DNA from: Neisseria sp. Marseille-Q6792 | Lineage (GTDB): Bacteria > Pseudomonadota > Gammaproteobacteria > Burkholderiales > Neisseriaceae | Direction of reading: 5' to 3' | NCBI RefSeq assembly: GCF_943181435.1 | Contig: NZ_OW969598.1 | Span: forward strand, 1,302,001 to 1,366,000 | DNA: 64,000 nt | Shown here: one piece after another, positions 37,951-47,480 of the stretch | Numbering within the stretch: position 1 is the stretch's first letter | How the letters are laid out: each line of letters opens with the position of its first letter | Notes under the pieces: generated by a model | The model's input: only the letters and a program-made list of their open reading frames with translations | The model's database searches: none | Told to the model about the DNA's origin: nothing | Position numbers and translations under genes: made by a program

Positions 37951-38796
37951 TCAGTCTTTCGGCGTAATGATGTGCACATCGCGCTGCGGGAAGGGGATAT
38001 TGATTTGTGCTGCACGCAGGTTTTCAACCACCTGTTCGTTCAAACCGAAGCGGAACGCGCCCAAATCGGCCTCGTTCGTCCACGCCCAAAGCGTAATCTC
38101 AATAGCGCTGTCGCCCAAATTGGTAATGTGTACTGCCGCTTCCCTGCCGGGTGTCTGCACATATAAAGGATGCTCGGTGGCAGCCCTCAAAACAGCTGCC
38201 TTAGCCGCCTTCAAATCACAAGCATAATCTACACCCACTACCACGTGTACGCGGCACAGCGGATTAGAGGAACGATTGATGATGCTGTTGCTCATGACAA
38301 TACTGTTGGGCAGGATGACTTCTTCATTGTCCAGCGTGTTCAGAGCGGTCTGCACCATTTTGATTTCGCTCACGGTACCTTCGAAACCGTTGACTTTGAT
38401 GAAATCACCAACCTTAAACGGACGAAACAGGATAATCAGCGCACCGGCGGCAAAGTTCGACAGTTGGTCTTTCAGCGACAAAGCCACCGCCAAGCCCGCG
38501 CCGCCGATTAATGCGGTAACCGACGTGGTCGGAATGCCCAACTTGCCCAACGCGGCAATAATAATCAGGATTAACAGGCCGATATTGGCTACGTTGCCTA
38601 GAAAGCTCACCAGCGTCCTATCTACTTTGGCGCGGGTCAGCGCGGCTTTCATCAAAATAACGAGGCGGGAGGCTATCCATCTGCCGACAAAGAAAATCGC
38701 CAGCGCGGCAACGAGGTTGGTACCGAATGCCATGCCGGTTTCGGCAAAACGTTCCCAGCCGACAAATGAAGAGAGGTTCTCAAGATTAAAATTCAT
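37951..38796 (-). CDS. mscS: Small-conductance mechanosensitive channel MscS
   Basis: A 281-residue protein, about the length of E. coli MscS (286). Three membrane helices; the pore-lining TM3 carries the Gly/Ala repeat TALIGGAGLAVALSLKDQLSNFAAGALIIL (quoted here only as a region, residues about 94-123), followed by the beta domain PFKVGDFIKVNGFEGTV. It opens on hypo-osmotic shock to release solutes. Confidence 0.93.
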   Translation of the reverse strand: MNFNLENLSSFVGWERFAETGMAFGTNLVAALAIFFVGRWIASRLVILMKAALTRAKVDRTLVSFLGNVANIGLLILIIIAALGKLGIPTTSVTALIGGAGLAVALSLKDQLSNFAAGALIILFRPFKVGDFIKVNGFEGTVSEIKMVQTALNTLDNEEVILPNSIVMSNSIINRSSNPLCRVHVVVGVDYACDLKAAKAAVLRAATEHPLYVQTPGREAAVHITNLGDSAIEITLWAWTNEADLGAFRFGLNEQVVENLRAAQINIPFPQRDVHIITPKD

Positions 38797-38955
38797 GATT
38801 TTTTATGGTTAAAGGATGGTTGGAAATTTGGATATTATTCGGTTTGCGGCAAGTCTGTCCATATTTCAGACGACCTTAAAACCGCGCACCTGGGCCGTAT
38901 TGAATCCATGAAGGAAACTGCGCCCGTGATTGTAGCCTGTCGGCAGGAAGAATAA

Positions 38956-38998
38956 AGGTCGTCTGAAAAACTCTGTAACGGGTTTTTCAGACGGCCTC
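38956..38998. terminator. Hairpin of variant uptake sequences
   Basis: GGTCGTCTGAAAAA and TTTTTCAGACGGCC pair across a short loop. Both arms are degenerate uptake sequences. The interval 38797-39073 otherwise holds another lone TTTCAGACGACC (38865) and a GTGCGTGCGTACCGCACACAC near-palindrome (39026-39047); no gene was seen. Confidence 0.5.
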
Positions 38999-39073
38999 GG
39001 ATGGGTTTGGGGTTTCAAACACCGCGTGCGTGCGTACCGCACACACCCTACACTCCAAAACTTTCTATCTAAG

Positions 39074-40492
39074 CTATTCCATAAATCCCATCATACTTTG
39101 TAAATCATCAGATCGGAATACAAGACATTTTTTATCCACTTCCTCTGCTTTAATATCCATTGGCGTATATGTTTTTGTACCATCCTCTTTTTCTTGCTGT
39201 TCTATTTTTGAAGGAGGACATAAAATTTTCAGATTATTCGCATTTATCCATAATTTTCCATAAAGGAATACATCATTTTCGTTACGATCCAAAGTCAGTT
39301 TTGAATAATCATTGGTAAATTTTTCTTCCTTTATTTTTAAATTAGAAAGCTTCAACCCTGTACGCTCAAAATAAGGTTTATTGACTTTAAACCATGAATA
39401 ATCCTTTTGGACAAAGCCTATTGTTCGGAATATATTTTCTAATCTTAACCCAACAGACGAACCAGAAAGTTGTGGTATTGAAGATGAAATCAATGCCACT
39501 CCCACTAATAAAATCGGCATAATTAATATAGTAGTAACAGTAGCTTTGGGGTCTCCTCTTCTGATTCCTTCACTTTTGTATACATACCTAACTAACAAGA
39601 CTACACCTGTCCAACATATAGCAGTAATAAATGCACCCAAAACAGTAGAGATACTCCAAAATCCTATCCACGAAAAAACTAAAGATATTATAATTAATAC
39701 TGTGGTTATAAATTTGTCAAACACATTAGATTTATTATTTTGTGTGAAAATAACGGCATAAGGTAAGAAAAGTTGAGTTACCCCAAAGAAAAAAACGACT
39801 GCAGCAAAAAATAAGATCCCATTAATTCCGCTATCAGCTAAGATAGCTGTAAAAAATATGGATGAGTTTATTCTGAAAAGATATATAAGCAAGAATAAAA
39901 AACCTAACACCGATAGTATAGGAAGACTTGCTAAAAATATTGTGGCATAAAAATAAATCTTCTCCAAATTGGTTTTATCATTTAACAATTCTTCAGATTT
40001 AGATATTTCATTTAAATTTCTTACCAAACAGTCTAGCTTGTCCCGTAAGAATTTTAAGCTGACATTACTTTGAATCTCCGATATCTTTTTCTTAATTTCT
40101 TTATGGGTTGAACTGATTTCAATGGATTCTAATAATTCTTCATCTAGAAAAACGAAATTTTGTTGAATACTATAAATTTCTTTTTCAACTAGATATGAAA
40201 AATATTCTTTTTCACCAAGTCTATTAGCTAACTTGCATATAATCAAAATTTGATTTAGATTTTGATTTAAATGTTTCTTACATTGATCAATGTCATATTT
40301 TAACCCCTTATTATTATAGGTACTCCTTTGAATATCCGAGATACCTTTCTTTAAATTATCTATTTTAATAGCAATAATTCTACTATCCAGATTAATTCTA
40401 TCATCTTTAAGTTTTTTAATATCAGATTGAATTGATTGGATTACTTCATAAAACTTGATGTATGTATCAATATTTTTCAATGTATCATTCAT
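39074..40492 (-). CDS. Unknown AT-rich membrane protein with N-terminal coiled coil
   Basis: A 472-residue protein that I do not recognise. Residues 1 to about 165 are Lys/Glu/Ile-rich and largely helical, with coiled-coil character. Residues about 178-345 hold five or six hydrophobic helices (for example FYATIFLASLPILSVLGFLF). The C-terminal 110 residues are soluble and charged. There is no signal peptide. Base composition is much more AT-rich than the neighbours, and it lacks uptake sequences. The ATG lies one base beyond the polA stop codon, with GAGG inside the polA 3' end as a plausible RBS. Probably horizontally acquired; a defence or stress role is possible but not shown. Confidence 0.8.
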   Translation of the reverse strand: MNDTLKNIDTYIKFYEVIQSIQSDIKKLKDDRINLDSRIIAIKIDNLKKGISDIQRSTYNNKGLKYDIDQCKKHLNQNLNQILIICKLANRLGEKEYFSYLVEKEIYSIQQNFVFLDEELLESIEISSTHKEIKKKISEIQSNVSLKFLRDKLDCLVRNLNEISKSEELLNDKTNLEKIYFYATIFLASLPILSVLGFLFLLIYLFRINSSIFFTAILADSGINGILFFAAVVFFFGVTQLFLPYAVIFTQNNKSNVFDKFITTVLIIISLVFSWIGFWSISTVLGAFITAICWTGVVLLVRYVYKSEGIRRGDPKATVTTILIMPILLVGVALISSSIPQLSGSSVGLRLENIFRTIGFVQKDYSWFKVNKPYFERTGLKLSNLKIKEEKFTNDYSKLTLDRNENDVFLYGKLWINANNLKILCPPSKIEQQEKEDGTKTYTPMDIKAEEVDKKCLVFRSDDLQSMMGFME

Positions 40493-40493
40493 C

Positions 40494-43283
40494 TCAATGC
40501 GCCTCTTCCCAATTCATTCCCAAACCAACCTCAGCCACCAGCGGCACTTTCAACATCCCTTCGTCCACTTTCGCCATAATCTGCGGCAGTTTTTCTTTGA
40601 CAAAATCCAGTTCGGTTTCAATGACTTCCAGCACCAGTTCGTCATGCACCTGCATGACCAGTTTGCTGCCGATACCGTCTGAAAGCCAGTTTCGCACGTC
40701 TATCATGGCGCGTTTGATGAGGTCGGACGCGGTGCCTTGCATGGGGGCGTTGATGGCGGCGCGTTCGGCTCCGGCGCGGGCGTTGGCGTTTTTGTTGTGG
40801 ATGTCGGGCAGGTAGAGGCGGCGGCCGAACAGGGTTTCGACGTAGCCTTGGGCGGCGGCTTGTTCTTTGGTGCGCTGCATGTATTCGGCGACGCCGGGAT
40901 AGCGGGCGAAGTAGCGGTCGATAAAGTTTTTAGCGGAGATGTTGTCGATGCCCAATGATTTCGCGAGGCCGTATTGGCCCATGCCGTAAATCAGGCCGAA
41001 GTTGATGGTTTTGGCGTAGCGGCGTTGTTCGGACGAGACGTTTTCGGGGGCGATGCCGAACACTTCGGCGGCGGTGCGGCGGTGTACGTCTTCGCCGTTT
41101 TGGAACGCGGTAATCAGGGTTTTGTCACCAGAGAGGTGCGCCATGATGCGCAGCTCGATTTGCGAATAGTCGGCGGAAACGATAACGCTGCCTTGCGGTG
41201 CGGTAAAGGCGCGACGTACGCGGCGGCCTTCGGCGGTACGGATGGGGATGTTTTGCAGATTAGGGTTGTTGCTGGCAAGGCGGCCGGTAATGGCGACGGC
41301 TTGGGCGTAAGTGGTATGCACGCGGCCGTCTTTGGGGGAAATCATTTCGGGCAGTTTGTCGGTGTAGGTGGATTTGAGTTTCGCCAGGCTGCGGTTTTGC
41401 AGGATGATTTTAGGCAGGGGGTAGTCGGGTGCAAGCTGTTCGAGCACGGCTTCGTTAGTGGAAATGCCGCCTTTGGCGGTTTTTTTCAGGCCTTTGGTGG
41501 GGATGCCCATTTTGTCGAACAGGATTTCTTGCAGCTGTTTGGGCGAGTTAAGGTTGAACGGCTGGCCTGCGGCGGCGTAGGCTTCTTGTTCGAGCTTCAT
41601 CAGCTCGGCGCCGAGTTCCGCGCTTTGGCGGGCGAGTTCGGCGCGGTCGATTTGCACGCCGTTGCGTTCCATTTCAAACAATACCTGCGCAACGGGTAGC
41701 TCCATTTTTTCATACATTTCAAGCTGTTTGGCGTCCATTTGCGCGCGCAGGTGTGCTTCGAGGCGCAGGGCGAAATCGGCGTCTTGGGCGGCGTATTCGG
41801 TCGCCTGCCCGATGGCGACGTCGGCAAAACTGATTTGCTTCGCGCCTTTGCCGCACAGCGATTCGTAGGTAATGGTTTCCAAGCCGAGCCAGCGTTCGGA
41901 CAATTCGTCCAAGCCGTGTCCGAGATGGCTCTCGATGATGTAGGAAGCGAGCATGGCGTCGCCGGCAATACCGTTCAGGGCGATATCGTAGTTGGCGAAA
42001 ACGTGTTGGTCGTATTTGAGGTTTTGCCCGATTTTTTTCAGGGCAGGATTTTCCAAATGCGGTTTCAGACGGCCTAATACGTCTTGCAAATCAAGTTGTT
42101 CGGGTGCAGCAGTCAGGCTGTGCCCTACGGGGATGTAAACTGCTTCGCCCGCTTGGAACGCGATGCTGATGCCGACCAGCGCGGCGTTCATCGCGTCTAG
42201 GGACGTGGTTTCCGTATCGATGCCGATTGTGCCCACCTGCGCCAGTCTGTCTAACAAAGCGGCAAACTGCGCTTCGGTGGTAACGGCTTGATAATCCAGC
42301 TTTTCGGGTGCAACGGCTTTTTCAGGTAGCCTTTCAGACGACGTTTCCATGTCCAGTGCCGCCTGCTCGCCGATTGTATCGCTACCGAACAAATCGCCGT
42401 CCGCCGCTTCGTGCATACGGCTTTCCGCTTCTTTCAACCAAGTGCGGAAGCCCCAGCGTTTGAAATCGACCGCAAGCTGCGACCATTTCGGCGAAGTGCG
42501 GCGCAGGCTTTCAAGGCCGTCTGAAAGCTCGGTGTGCAAGTCCACATCGGTTTTAATCGTTACCAAATCATACGACAGCGGCAGTTGTTCCAAAGCGGCT
42601 TGCAGGTTTTCGCCGACCTTGCCTTTGACTTCGCCAGCGTGTTCCATCACACCAGCCAGCGAGCCGTAGGCTTCCAGCCACTTCACCGCCGTTTTCGGGC
42701 CACATTTCTCCACGCCCGGCACATTGTCCACCTTGTCGCCCATCAGCGCGAGATAATCACGGATTTGGTCAGGGCGCACGCCGAATTTTTCCTTCACGCC
42801 TTCAATGTCCAGCGTTTCGCCGCTCATCGTGTTCACCAGCGTTACGCGCTCGTTCACCAACTGCGCCATGTCCTTATCGCCGGTAGATACCACCACGTTC
42901 CACCCTGCTTCGCTAGCCATCTTAGCCAAAGTGCCGATAACGTCGTCCGCTTCTACCTGCGGAATCACCAATACCGGCCAGCCCATCAGGCGCACCAAAT
43001 CCGGCAAGGCTTCCGCCTGCGGGCGCAAATCGTCCGGCATCGGCGGGCGCGTCGCCTTATAGTCGGGGAACATCTCGTGGCGGAAATTCTTGCCCTTTGC
43101 ATCAAACACCACCGCGCAATAATCGTGCACATAATCCGAGCGCAGACGACGCAACATATTCAACACGCCATAAAGCGCACCCGTCGGCGCACCGTCAGGC
43201 GCAGTCAACTGCGCCATCGCGTGATAAGCGCGGTAGAGATAAGAAGAGCCGTCAACGAGGAGAAGGGTGTGAATGGTTGCCAT
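40494..43283 (-). CDS. polA: DNA polymerase I
   Basis: A 929-residue protein. It has the N-terminal 5'-3' exonuclease (LLVDGSSYLYRAYHAMAQL), the 3'-5' exonuclease-like domain with GIDTETTSLDAMNA, and a family A polymerase with VSADYSQIELRIMAHLSGD, AKTINFGLIYGMG and QVHDELVLEV. It ends NWEEAH, as E. coli PolA ends WDQAH, so the 3' end is native. It functions in Okazaki fragment maturation and repair. Confidence 0.98.
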   Translation of the reverse strand: MATIHTLLLVDGSSYLYRAYHAMAQLTAPDGAPTGALYGVLNMLRRLRSDYVHDYCAVVFDAKGKNFRHEMFPDYKATRPPMPDDLRPQAEALPDLVRLMGWPVLVIPQVEADDVIGTLAKMASEAGWNVVVSTGDKDMAQLVNERVTLVNTMSGETLDIEGVKEKFGVRPDQIRDYLALMGDKVDNVPGVEKCGPKTAVKWLEAYGSLAGVMEHAGEVKGKVGENLQAALEQLPLSYDLVTIKTDVDLHTELSDGLESLRRTSPKWSQLAVDFKRWGFRTWLKEAESRMHEAADGDLFGSDTIGEQAALDMETSSERLPEKAVAPEKLDYQAVTTEAQFAALLDRLAQVGTIGIDTETTSLDAMNAALVGISIAFQAGEAVYIPVGHSLTAAPEQLDLQDVLGRLKPHLENPALKKIGQNLKYDQHVFANYDIALNGIAGDAMLASYIIESHLGHGLDELSERWLGLETITYESLCGKGAKQISFADVAIGQATEYAAQDADFALRLEAHLRAQMDAKQLEMYEKMELPVAQVLFEMERNGVQIDRAELARQSAELGAELMKLEQEAYAAAGQPFNLNSPKQLQEILFDKMGIPTKGLKKTAKGGISTNEAVLEQLAPDYPLPKIILQNRSLAKLKSTYTDKLPEMISPKDGRVHTTYAQAVAITGRLASNNPNLQNIPIRTAEGRRVRRAFTAPQGSVIVSADYSQIELRIMAHLSGDKTLITAFQNGEDVHRRTAAEVFGIAPENVSSEQRRYAKTINFGLIYGMGQYGLAKSLGIDNISAKNFIDRYFARYPGVAEYMQRTKEQAAAQGYVETLFGRRLYLPDIHNKNANARAGAERAAINAPMQGTASDLIKRAMIDVRNWLSDGIGSKLVMQVHDELVLEVIETELDFVKEKLPQIMAKVDEGMLKVPLVAEVGLGMNWEEAH

Positions 43284-43338
43284 GATAGTATCTGCTGATG
43301 AGAAAATAAAAATGACCTAATTATAAGGGATAATCAAA

Positions 43339-43370
43339 ATGCCGTCTGAAAGCCCATTTCAGACGGCATT
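43339..43370 (-). terminator. Uptake-sequence terminator after the DUF2247 gene
   Basis: Perfect inverted uptake sequences ATGCCGTCTGAAA / TTTCAGACGGCAT, between the immunity-like gene (ending 43386) and polA. Confidence 0.65.
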
Positions 43371-43385
43371 TGAATCTGGCCTGCC

Positions 43386-43844
43386 TTATCTGCCCAAATA
43401 TTTTGCCCAATTGAGATACAGCCGGGCAATATTTTCTTCATAGCTGTGGGCAGAAGGAATATAACCGTCTTTAGGCGGCATATATCTGACAAATGATTCT
43501 ATTTCTTCCGGATAATCGAAATCTGCATAAATTTTTTCAACTTCCCCCAAAGGATCCTCAAATTCTTCTTTTCTATGGAATACATCGCTTAAGAGGACGT
43601 ACAGCCAATTTTTAGGGGAATAATCCCTCATTTCCGAAGCCAAATCTTCCAGAACAGGCTTTAATTCAAGAATATTGGATTTGTTGATTAAAGATAGCTT
43701 GAACACGCGTTCATCATGATCTGAAAGCGTCATTTTTCGGGCATAAGCTACTACATCAGCCCAACCCAAGTATTTATTCTCATACCCCCACAGAATATCC
43801 TTCCATGAAAAGCTGACTTTTTGCGCAATTAAATCAAGGTTCAT
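43386..43844 (-). CDS. DUF2247-type protein, probable immunity protein
   Basis: A 152-residue soluble acidic protein. The opening (LDLIAQKVSFSWKDILWGY) matches what I recall of the DUF2247 family, a group often found beside polymorphic toxins. Its ATG overlaps the stop codon of an upstream toxin-like tail (43841-43927) as ATGA. That coupling is exactly how immunity genes follow toxin genes. Function as an antitoxin is inferred from this context. Confidence 0.78.
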   Translation of the reverse strand: MNLDLIAQKVSFSWKDILWGYENKYLGWADVVAYARKMTLSDHDERVFKLSLINKSNILELKPVLEDLASEMRDYSPKNWLYVLLSDVFHRKEEFEDPLGEVEKIYADFDYPEEIESFVRYMPPKDGYIPSAHSYEENIARLYLNWAKYLGR

Positions 43845-43927
43845 TTTTTACTCCGGTTGCCTGCTTCGTGTTCACGCATCAGTTTGCCTGCCCCGTCATT
43901 CCACCCCTTTCGATTGACGCCTGTTAC
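43841..43927 (-). pseudogene. C-terminal tail of a polymorphic-toxin-like gene
   Basis: An open frame on the minus strand reads GVNRKGWNDGAGKLMREHEA and then GNRSKK before a TGA that overlaps the next ATG. It has no start codon at its 5' end and abuts the stop of the 93-residue ORF. It looks like the last part of a nuclease-type toxin whose body has been lost. Too short to stand as a gene. Confidence 0.6.
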
Positions 43928-44205
43928 GAAAAGTCTTCCAAATGACGGCTGATTGCCTCTTCAACAGTCGGATACCAATCCATAAATGAAGCCTGCAATT
44001 CCTCTAAAACCAACTCATTGAATAAATCATCCAAATTCCGCCAATCCGTTTTTTCATCCGGATAGATGAAATTTGCCATAACGACAGTATGTTTGTTTTG
44101 GGAATAATCCGATAAGGCGCAAATCATCAGATACCGCCCCGAATGCTCCAGATAAAAAATTCGTTTTTCCAAGGGAAACCGTTTATTCCGTTGCCCGTTT
44201 TCCAT
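43924..44205 (-). CDS. Small unknown protein, possible orphan immunity protein
   Basis: A 93-residue soluble protein (YLMICALSDYSQNKHTVVMA; acidic C-terminus ISRHLEDFS). I do not recognise a family. RBS AGGATG lies eight bases before the ATG. It sits directly upstream of the toxin tail and the DUF2247 gene, so it may be the immunity gene of a separate, fully lost toxin. Upstream, an open frame in another phase (44127-44288) was noted but is not claimed. Confidence 0.6.
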   Translation of the reverse strand: MENGQRNKRFPLEKRIFYLEHSGRYLMICALSDYSQNKHTVVMANFIYPDEKTDWRNLDDLFNELVLEELQASFMDWYPTVEEAISRHLEDFS

Positions 44206-44343
44206 TTTTCATCCTTTTTAACGTATCGGCTTCCGCGTCCTTCAAATTGGATTACCTGCCTTCCGCCAAGCCAACGCCCGCGCCCTTTTTATCATTTGAA
44301 TAAGGGATTTTCAAAGGGCGGCAGGCGGAAAAAGGAAATGAAA

Positions 44344-44386
44344 ATGCCGTCCGAACGGTAAAACGTGCTTTCAGACGGCATTTTGT
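44344..44386 (-). terminator. Degenerate uptake-sequence terminator after pyrD
   Basis: ATGCCGTCCGAA pairs with TTTCAGACGGCAT; the first arm has C in place of T within the uptake sequence. Immediately downstream of pyrD. Confidence 0.6.
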
Positions 44387-44396
44387 GCGGGACGCG

Positions 44397-45404
44397 TCAT
44401 CGCGCCAAAGCCTTCAAACATTCTTTGACCAATGCCGGACCTTTGTATATCAATCCGCTGTACACCTGGACGGCAGTTGCGCCCAAGCGGATTTTCTCTG
44501 CCGCATCCTTGCCGTTCATGATGCCGCCTACGCCGATAATCGGCAGCTTGCCGTCGATATGGTCTGCCAACAGCTTCAACACCCGATTACTTTTTTCATG
44601 AACGGGCAGCCCGCTCAAACCGCCCTGCTCGCCTGCGAGCGGATGGCTGCCGAGACTTGATTTGTCGATGGTGGTATTGGTAGCGATGATGCCGTCCATT
44701 TCGACGGATTTGACAACATGGGCGATGTCTTCGATTTGTGCTTCATCCAAATCGGGGGCGATTTTGACGGCGAGCGGAACGTATTTCCCGTGTGCAGAGG
44801 CAAGCTGTGCCTGTTTGTTTTTCAAAGCCTCAAGCAATGCGCTCAACTCGTCGCCACCTTGCAGCGCGCGGAGGTTTTTAGTGTTGGGCGAGGAAATATT
44901 GACGGTAATGTAACTTGCGTGTGCGTAGGCTTTTTCGAGGCAGATTAAATAATCATCGGCAGCGTTTTCGATAGGTGTTACGGCGTTTTTGCCGATGTTG
45001 ATGCCCAATACGCCGCTGAATTTACTTTTTTCGATGTTGCGTATCATGGTGTCGATACCGTGGTTGTTGAAACCCATGCGATTAATGATGCCTTGGTGTT
45101 CGGGAACGCGAAAGAGACGCGGCTGCGGGTTGCCGGGCTGCGGTTTGGGCGTTACCGTGCCGATTTCGATGAAACCGAAGCCGAGCGCGGCCAAAGCATC
45201 TATGTATTCGCCGTTTTTATCGAGCCCTGCGGCAAGTCCGACAGGATTGGGCAAATCCATACCCATCAGTTTTACAGGTTTGGTACGGTTGTCGGTTACG
45301 GGAATCAGACCCAATTTATAAACCATGTTGAGCGCGTCGAGCGTGAAGTGGTGGGCTTTCTCGGCATCAAGCGCAAATAGGATACGGCGGGCAAATGAAT
45401 ACAT
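44397..45404 (-). CDS. pyrD: Dihydroorotate dehydrogenase (quinone), class 2
   Basis: A 335-residue class 2 enzyme: N-terminal helices for membrane association (YSFARRILFALDAEKAHH), FMN site (NPVGLAAGLDKNGE), catalytic Ser region VNISSPNTKNLR (S171/S172) and GVGGIMNGKDAAEKI. It oxidises dihydroorotate with quinone in pyrimidine synthesis at the inner membrane. Divergent from acpP. Confidence 0.97.
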   Translation of the reverse strand: MYSFARRILFALDAEKAHHFTLDALNMVYKLGLIPVTDNRTKPVKLMGMDLPNPVGLAAGLDKNGEYIDALAALGFGFIEIGTVTPKPQPGNPQPRLFRVPEHQGIINRMGFNNHGIDTMIRNIEKSKFSGVLGINIGKNAVTPIENAADDYLICLEKAYAHASYITVNISSPNTKNLRALQGGDELSALLEALKNKQAQLASAHGKYVPLAVKIAPDLDEAQIEDIAHVVKSVEMDGIIATNTTIDKSSLGSHPLAGEQGGLSGLPVHEKSNRVLKLLADHIDGKLPIIGVGGIMNGKDAAEKIRLGATAVQVYSGLIYKGPALVKECLKALAR

Positions 45405-45533
45405 AACGGGCTTCCTGCTCCAGATGGAAATGTTGCCATTTTAACCGAAATCACATGCCGGACACGGCATACATATCAAATTTGAACGTTAAAACCGGCA
45501 CCACCCAAAAATGTACAAATCCGCAAATATTGA

Positions 45534-45539
45534 TATAAT
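45534..45539 (+). promoter_or_regulatory. Candidate -10 of the acpP promoter
   Basis: TATAAT, 95 bases before the acpP ATG; no good -35. A second candidate, TACAAT, is at 45573-45578. Confidence 0.35.
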
Positions 45540-45634
45540 AGGCATTAGATAGAAAACTCTATTAAAAGTCGGTACAATACCACCGATTTATTTCCCTTAA
45601 ACAACCTGCCGCAAGGCATAAAGGAACGACTGAC

Positions 45635-45871
45635 ATGTCAAACATCGAACAACAAGTTAAGAAAATTGTTGCTGAACAACTGGGCGTAAATGAAGCCGAC
45701 GTGAAAAACGAATCTTCTTTCCAAGACGACTTGGGCGCAGACTCTTTGGATACCGTAGAACTGGTTATGGCTCTGGAAGAAGCCTTCGGCTGCGAAATCC
45801 CTGACGAAGATGCCGAAAAAATCACCACCGTCCAACTGGCTATCGACTACATCAACGCCCACAACGGCTAA
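45635..45871 (+). CDS. acpP: Acyl carrier protein
   Basis: A 78-residue acidic protein. The phosphopantetheine attachment site is S37 in [12 protein letters not shown]. It carries acyl chains in fatty acid synthesis. RBS AAAGGAACG. It precedes fabF, as in many Proteobacteria. Confidence 0.98.
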   Translation: MSNIEQQVKKIVAEQLGVNEADVKNESSFQDDLGADSLDTVELVMALEEAFGCEIPDEDAEKITTVQLAIDYINAHNG

Positions 45872-46034
45872 TCGGTCATCGCCCGACACAACAGCCTCTG
45901 CTGCACCGTGCAATAGAGGCTTTTCCCTTATATGGCAAACTGCTTAAACTCCGTTTAAATACCTGCCGGGAATTCCAGACGGCATATGTCCGACACCCCC
46001 ATATGCCGCACCGACAACCAACAGCGAGATTATC

Positions 46035-47282
46035 ATGAGTCAGAGAAGAGTAGTCATTACAGGCTTAGGTCAAGTTTCCCCTGTCGGCAACAGCGTTGCA
46101 GAAGCATGGAACAACCTGCTCGCAGGCAAAAGCGGCATCGGCAAGATTACCCGCTTTGACGCATCCGACATCAACAGCCAAATCGCCGGCGAAGTCCGCG
46201 ATTTCAACATCGGCGATTACATCAGTGCAAAAGAAGCACGCCGCATGGACGTATTTATCCACTACGGCATTGCCGCCGCACTGCAGGCAATTGCCGATTC
46301 GGGTTTGGACGATGTAGAAAACCTCGATAAAGACCGTGTCGGCGTAAACATCGGTTCCGGCATCGGCGGACTGCCCAGCATCGAGGCCACCGGCAAAGCC
46401 GTAATCGAAGGCGGCGCGCGCAAAATCAATCCTTTCTTTATCCCCGGTTCGCTGATCAACCTGATTTCCGGACACGTTACCATCCTCAAAGGCTACCGCG
46501 GCCCCAGCTACGGGATGGTTTCCGCCTGCACCACCGGCGCGCACTCCATCGGCGACTCCGCCCGACTGATTAAATACGGCGACGCTGACGTAATGATTGC
46601 AGGCGGTGCCGAAGGCGCGATCAGCACTTTGGGCGTAGGCGGTTTTGCTGCTATGAAAGCCCTCTCCACCCGCAACGACGATCCCGCCACCGCTTCCCGT
46701 CCGTGGGACAAAGGCCGCGACGGCTTCGTTATCGGCGAAGGCGCGGGCGTATTGGTGTTGGAAGAATTGGAACACGCCAAAAAACGCGGTGCGAAAATTT
46801 ACGCCGAAATCGTCGGCTTCGGCATGAGTTCCGATGCCTACCACATCACCGCGCCGAACGAAGAAGGCCCTGCGCTGGCAGTTACCCGCGCGCTGAAAGA
46901 TGCCGGACTGAATCCCGAAGATGTGGATTATGTCAACGCACACGGCACGTCCACCCCCTTGGGCGATGCCAACGAAACCAAAGCCCTCAAACGCGCGTTC
47001 GGCGAACACGCCTACAAAACCGTCGTCAGCTCGACCAAATCCATGACCGGCCACCTGCTCGGCGCGGCGGGTGGCGTGGAGGCTGTGTACAGCATTTTGG
47101 CGATACACGATGGCAAAGTTCCACCGACCATCAATATCTTTGAACAAGACATCGAAGCGGGTTGCGATCTGGACTACTGCGCCAACGAAGCACGCGACGC
47201 GGAAATCGACGTTGCCATCTCCAACTCCTTCGGCTTCGGCGGCACCAACGGCACGCTGGTGTTCAAACGCTTCAAAGGCTGA
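46035..47282 (+). CDS. fabF: 3-oxoacyl-ACP synthase II
   Basis: A 415-residue condensing enzyme. Nucleophile C165 in [10 protein letters not shown], then active-site His in [15 protein letters not shown] and in [15 protein letters not shown]. It extends acyl-ACP by two carbons, with a role in cis-vaccenate control. Follows acpP by 163 bases that include a single uptake sequence. Confidence 0.97.
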   Translation: MSQRRVVITGLGQVSPVGNSVAEAWNNLLAGKSGIGKITRFDASDINSQIAGEVRDFNIGDYISAKEARRMDVFIHYGIAAALQAIADSGLDDVENLDKDRVGVNIGSGIGGLPSIEATGKAVIEGGARKINPFFIPGSLINLISGHVTILKGYRGPSYGMVSACTTGAHSIGDSARLIKYGDADVMIAGGAEGAISTLGVGGFAAMKALSTRNDDPATASRPWDKGRDGFVIGEGAGVLVLEELEHAKKRGAKIYAEIVGFGMSSDAYHITAPNEEGPALAVTRALKDAGLNPEDVDYVNAHGTSTPLGDANETKALKRAFGEHAYKTVVSSTKSMTGHLLGAAGGVEAVYSILAIHDGKVPPTINIFEQDIEAGCDLDYCANEARDAEIDVAISNSFGFGGTNGTLVFKRFKG

Positions 47283-47309
47283 TTCCGCACGACTGCTGCC
47301 GACATCGAA

Positions 47310-47342
47310 ATGCCGTCTGAAACCGTTTCAGACGGCATTTTC
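47310..47342 (+). terminator. Uptake-sequence terminator after fabF
   Basis: ATGCCGTCTGAAAC / GTTTCAGACGGCAT hairpin followed by TTT, 28 bases after the stop. Confidence 0.75.
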
Positions 47343-47480
47343 TATTGTCCGTCCAAGTTCCAACCTTTCAGACGGCATTTGCCCGTACCTTCGCGCTATA
47401 TCCAAAGAATCAGGAATTATTTAGCCCGAATCATCCGGTTTGTTAAAATTCGCAAACTTAACCGACTCAAAATACACATT

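Noticed and set aside
44127-44288. Minus-strand open frame overlapping the 93-residue ORF, with GRQVIQFEGRGSRYVKKDEK
   Set aside because: It looks somewhat like a toxin end, but it has no start and no immunity gene at a normal distance, and it overlaps a better ORF. Left unclaimed.
46065-47147. Open frame of 360 codons antisense to fabF
   Set aside because: Antisense shadow of a highly conserved gene.
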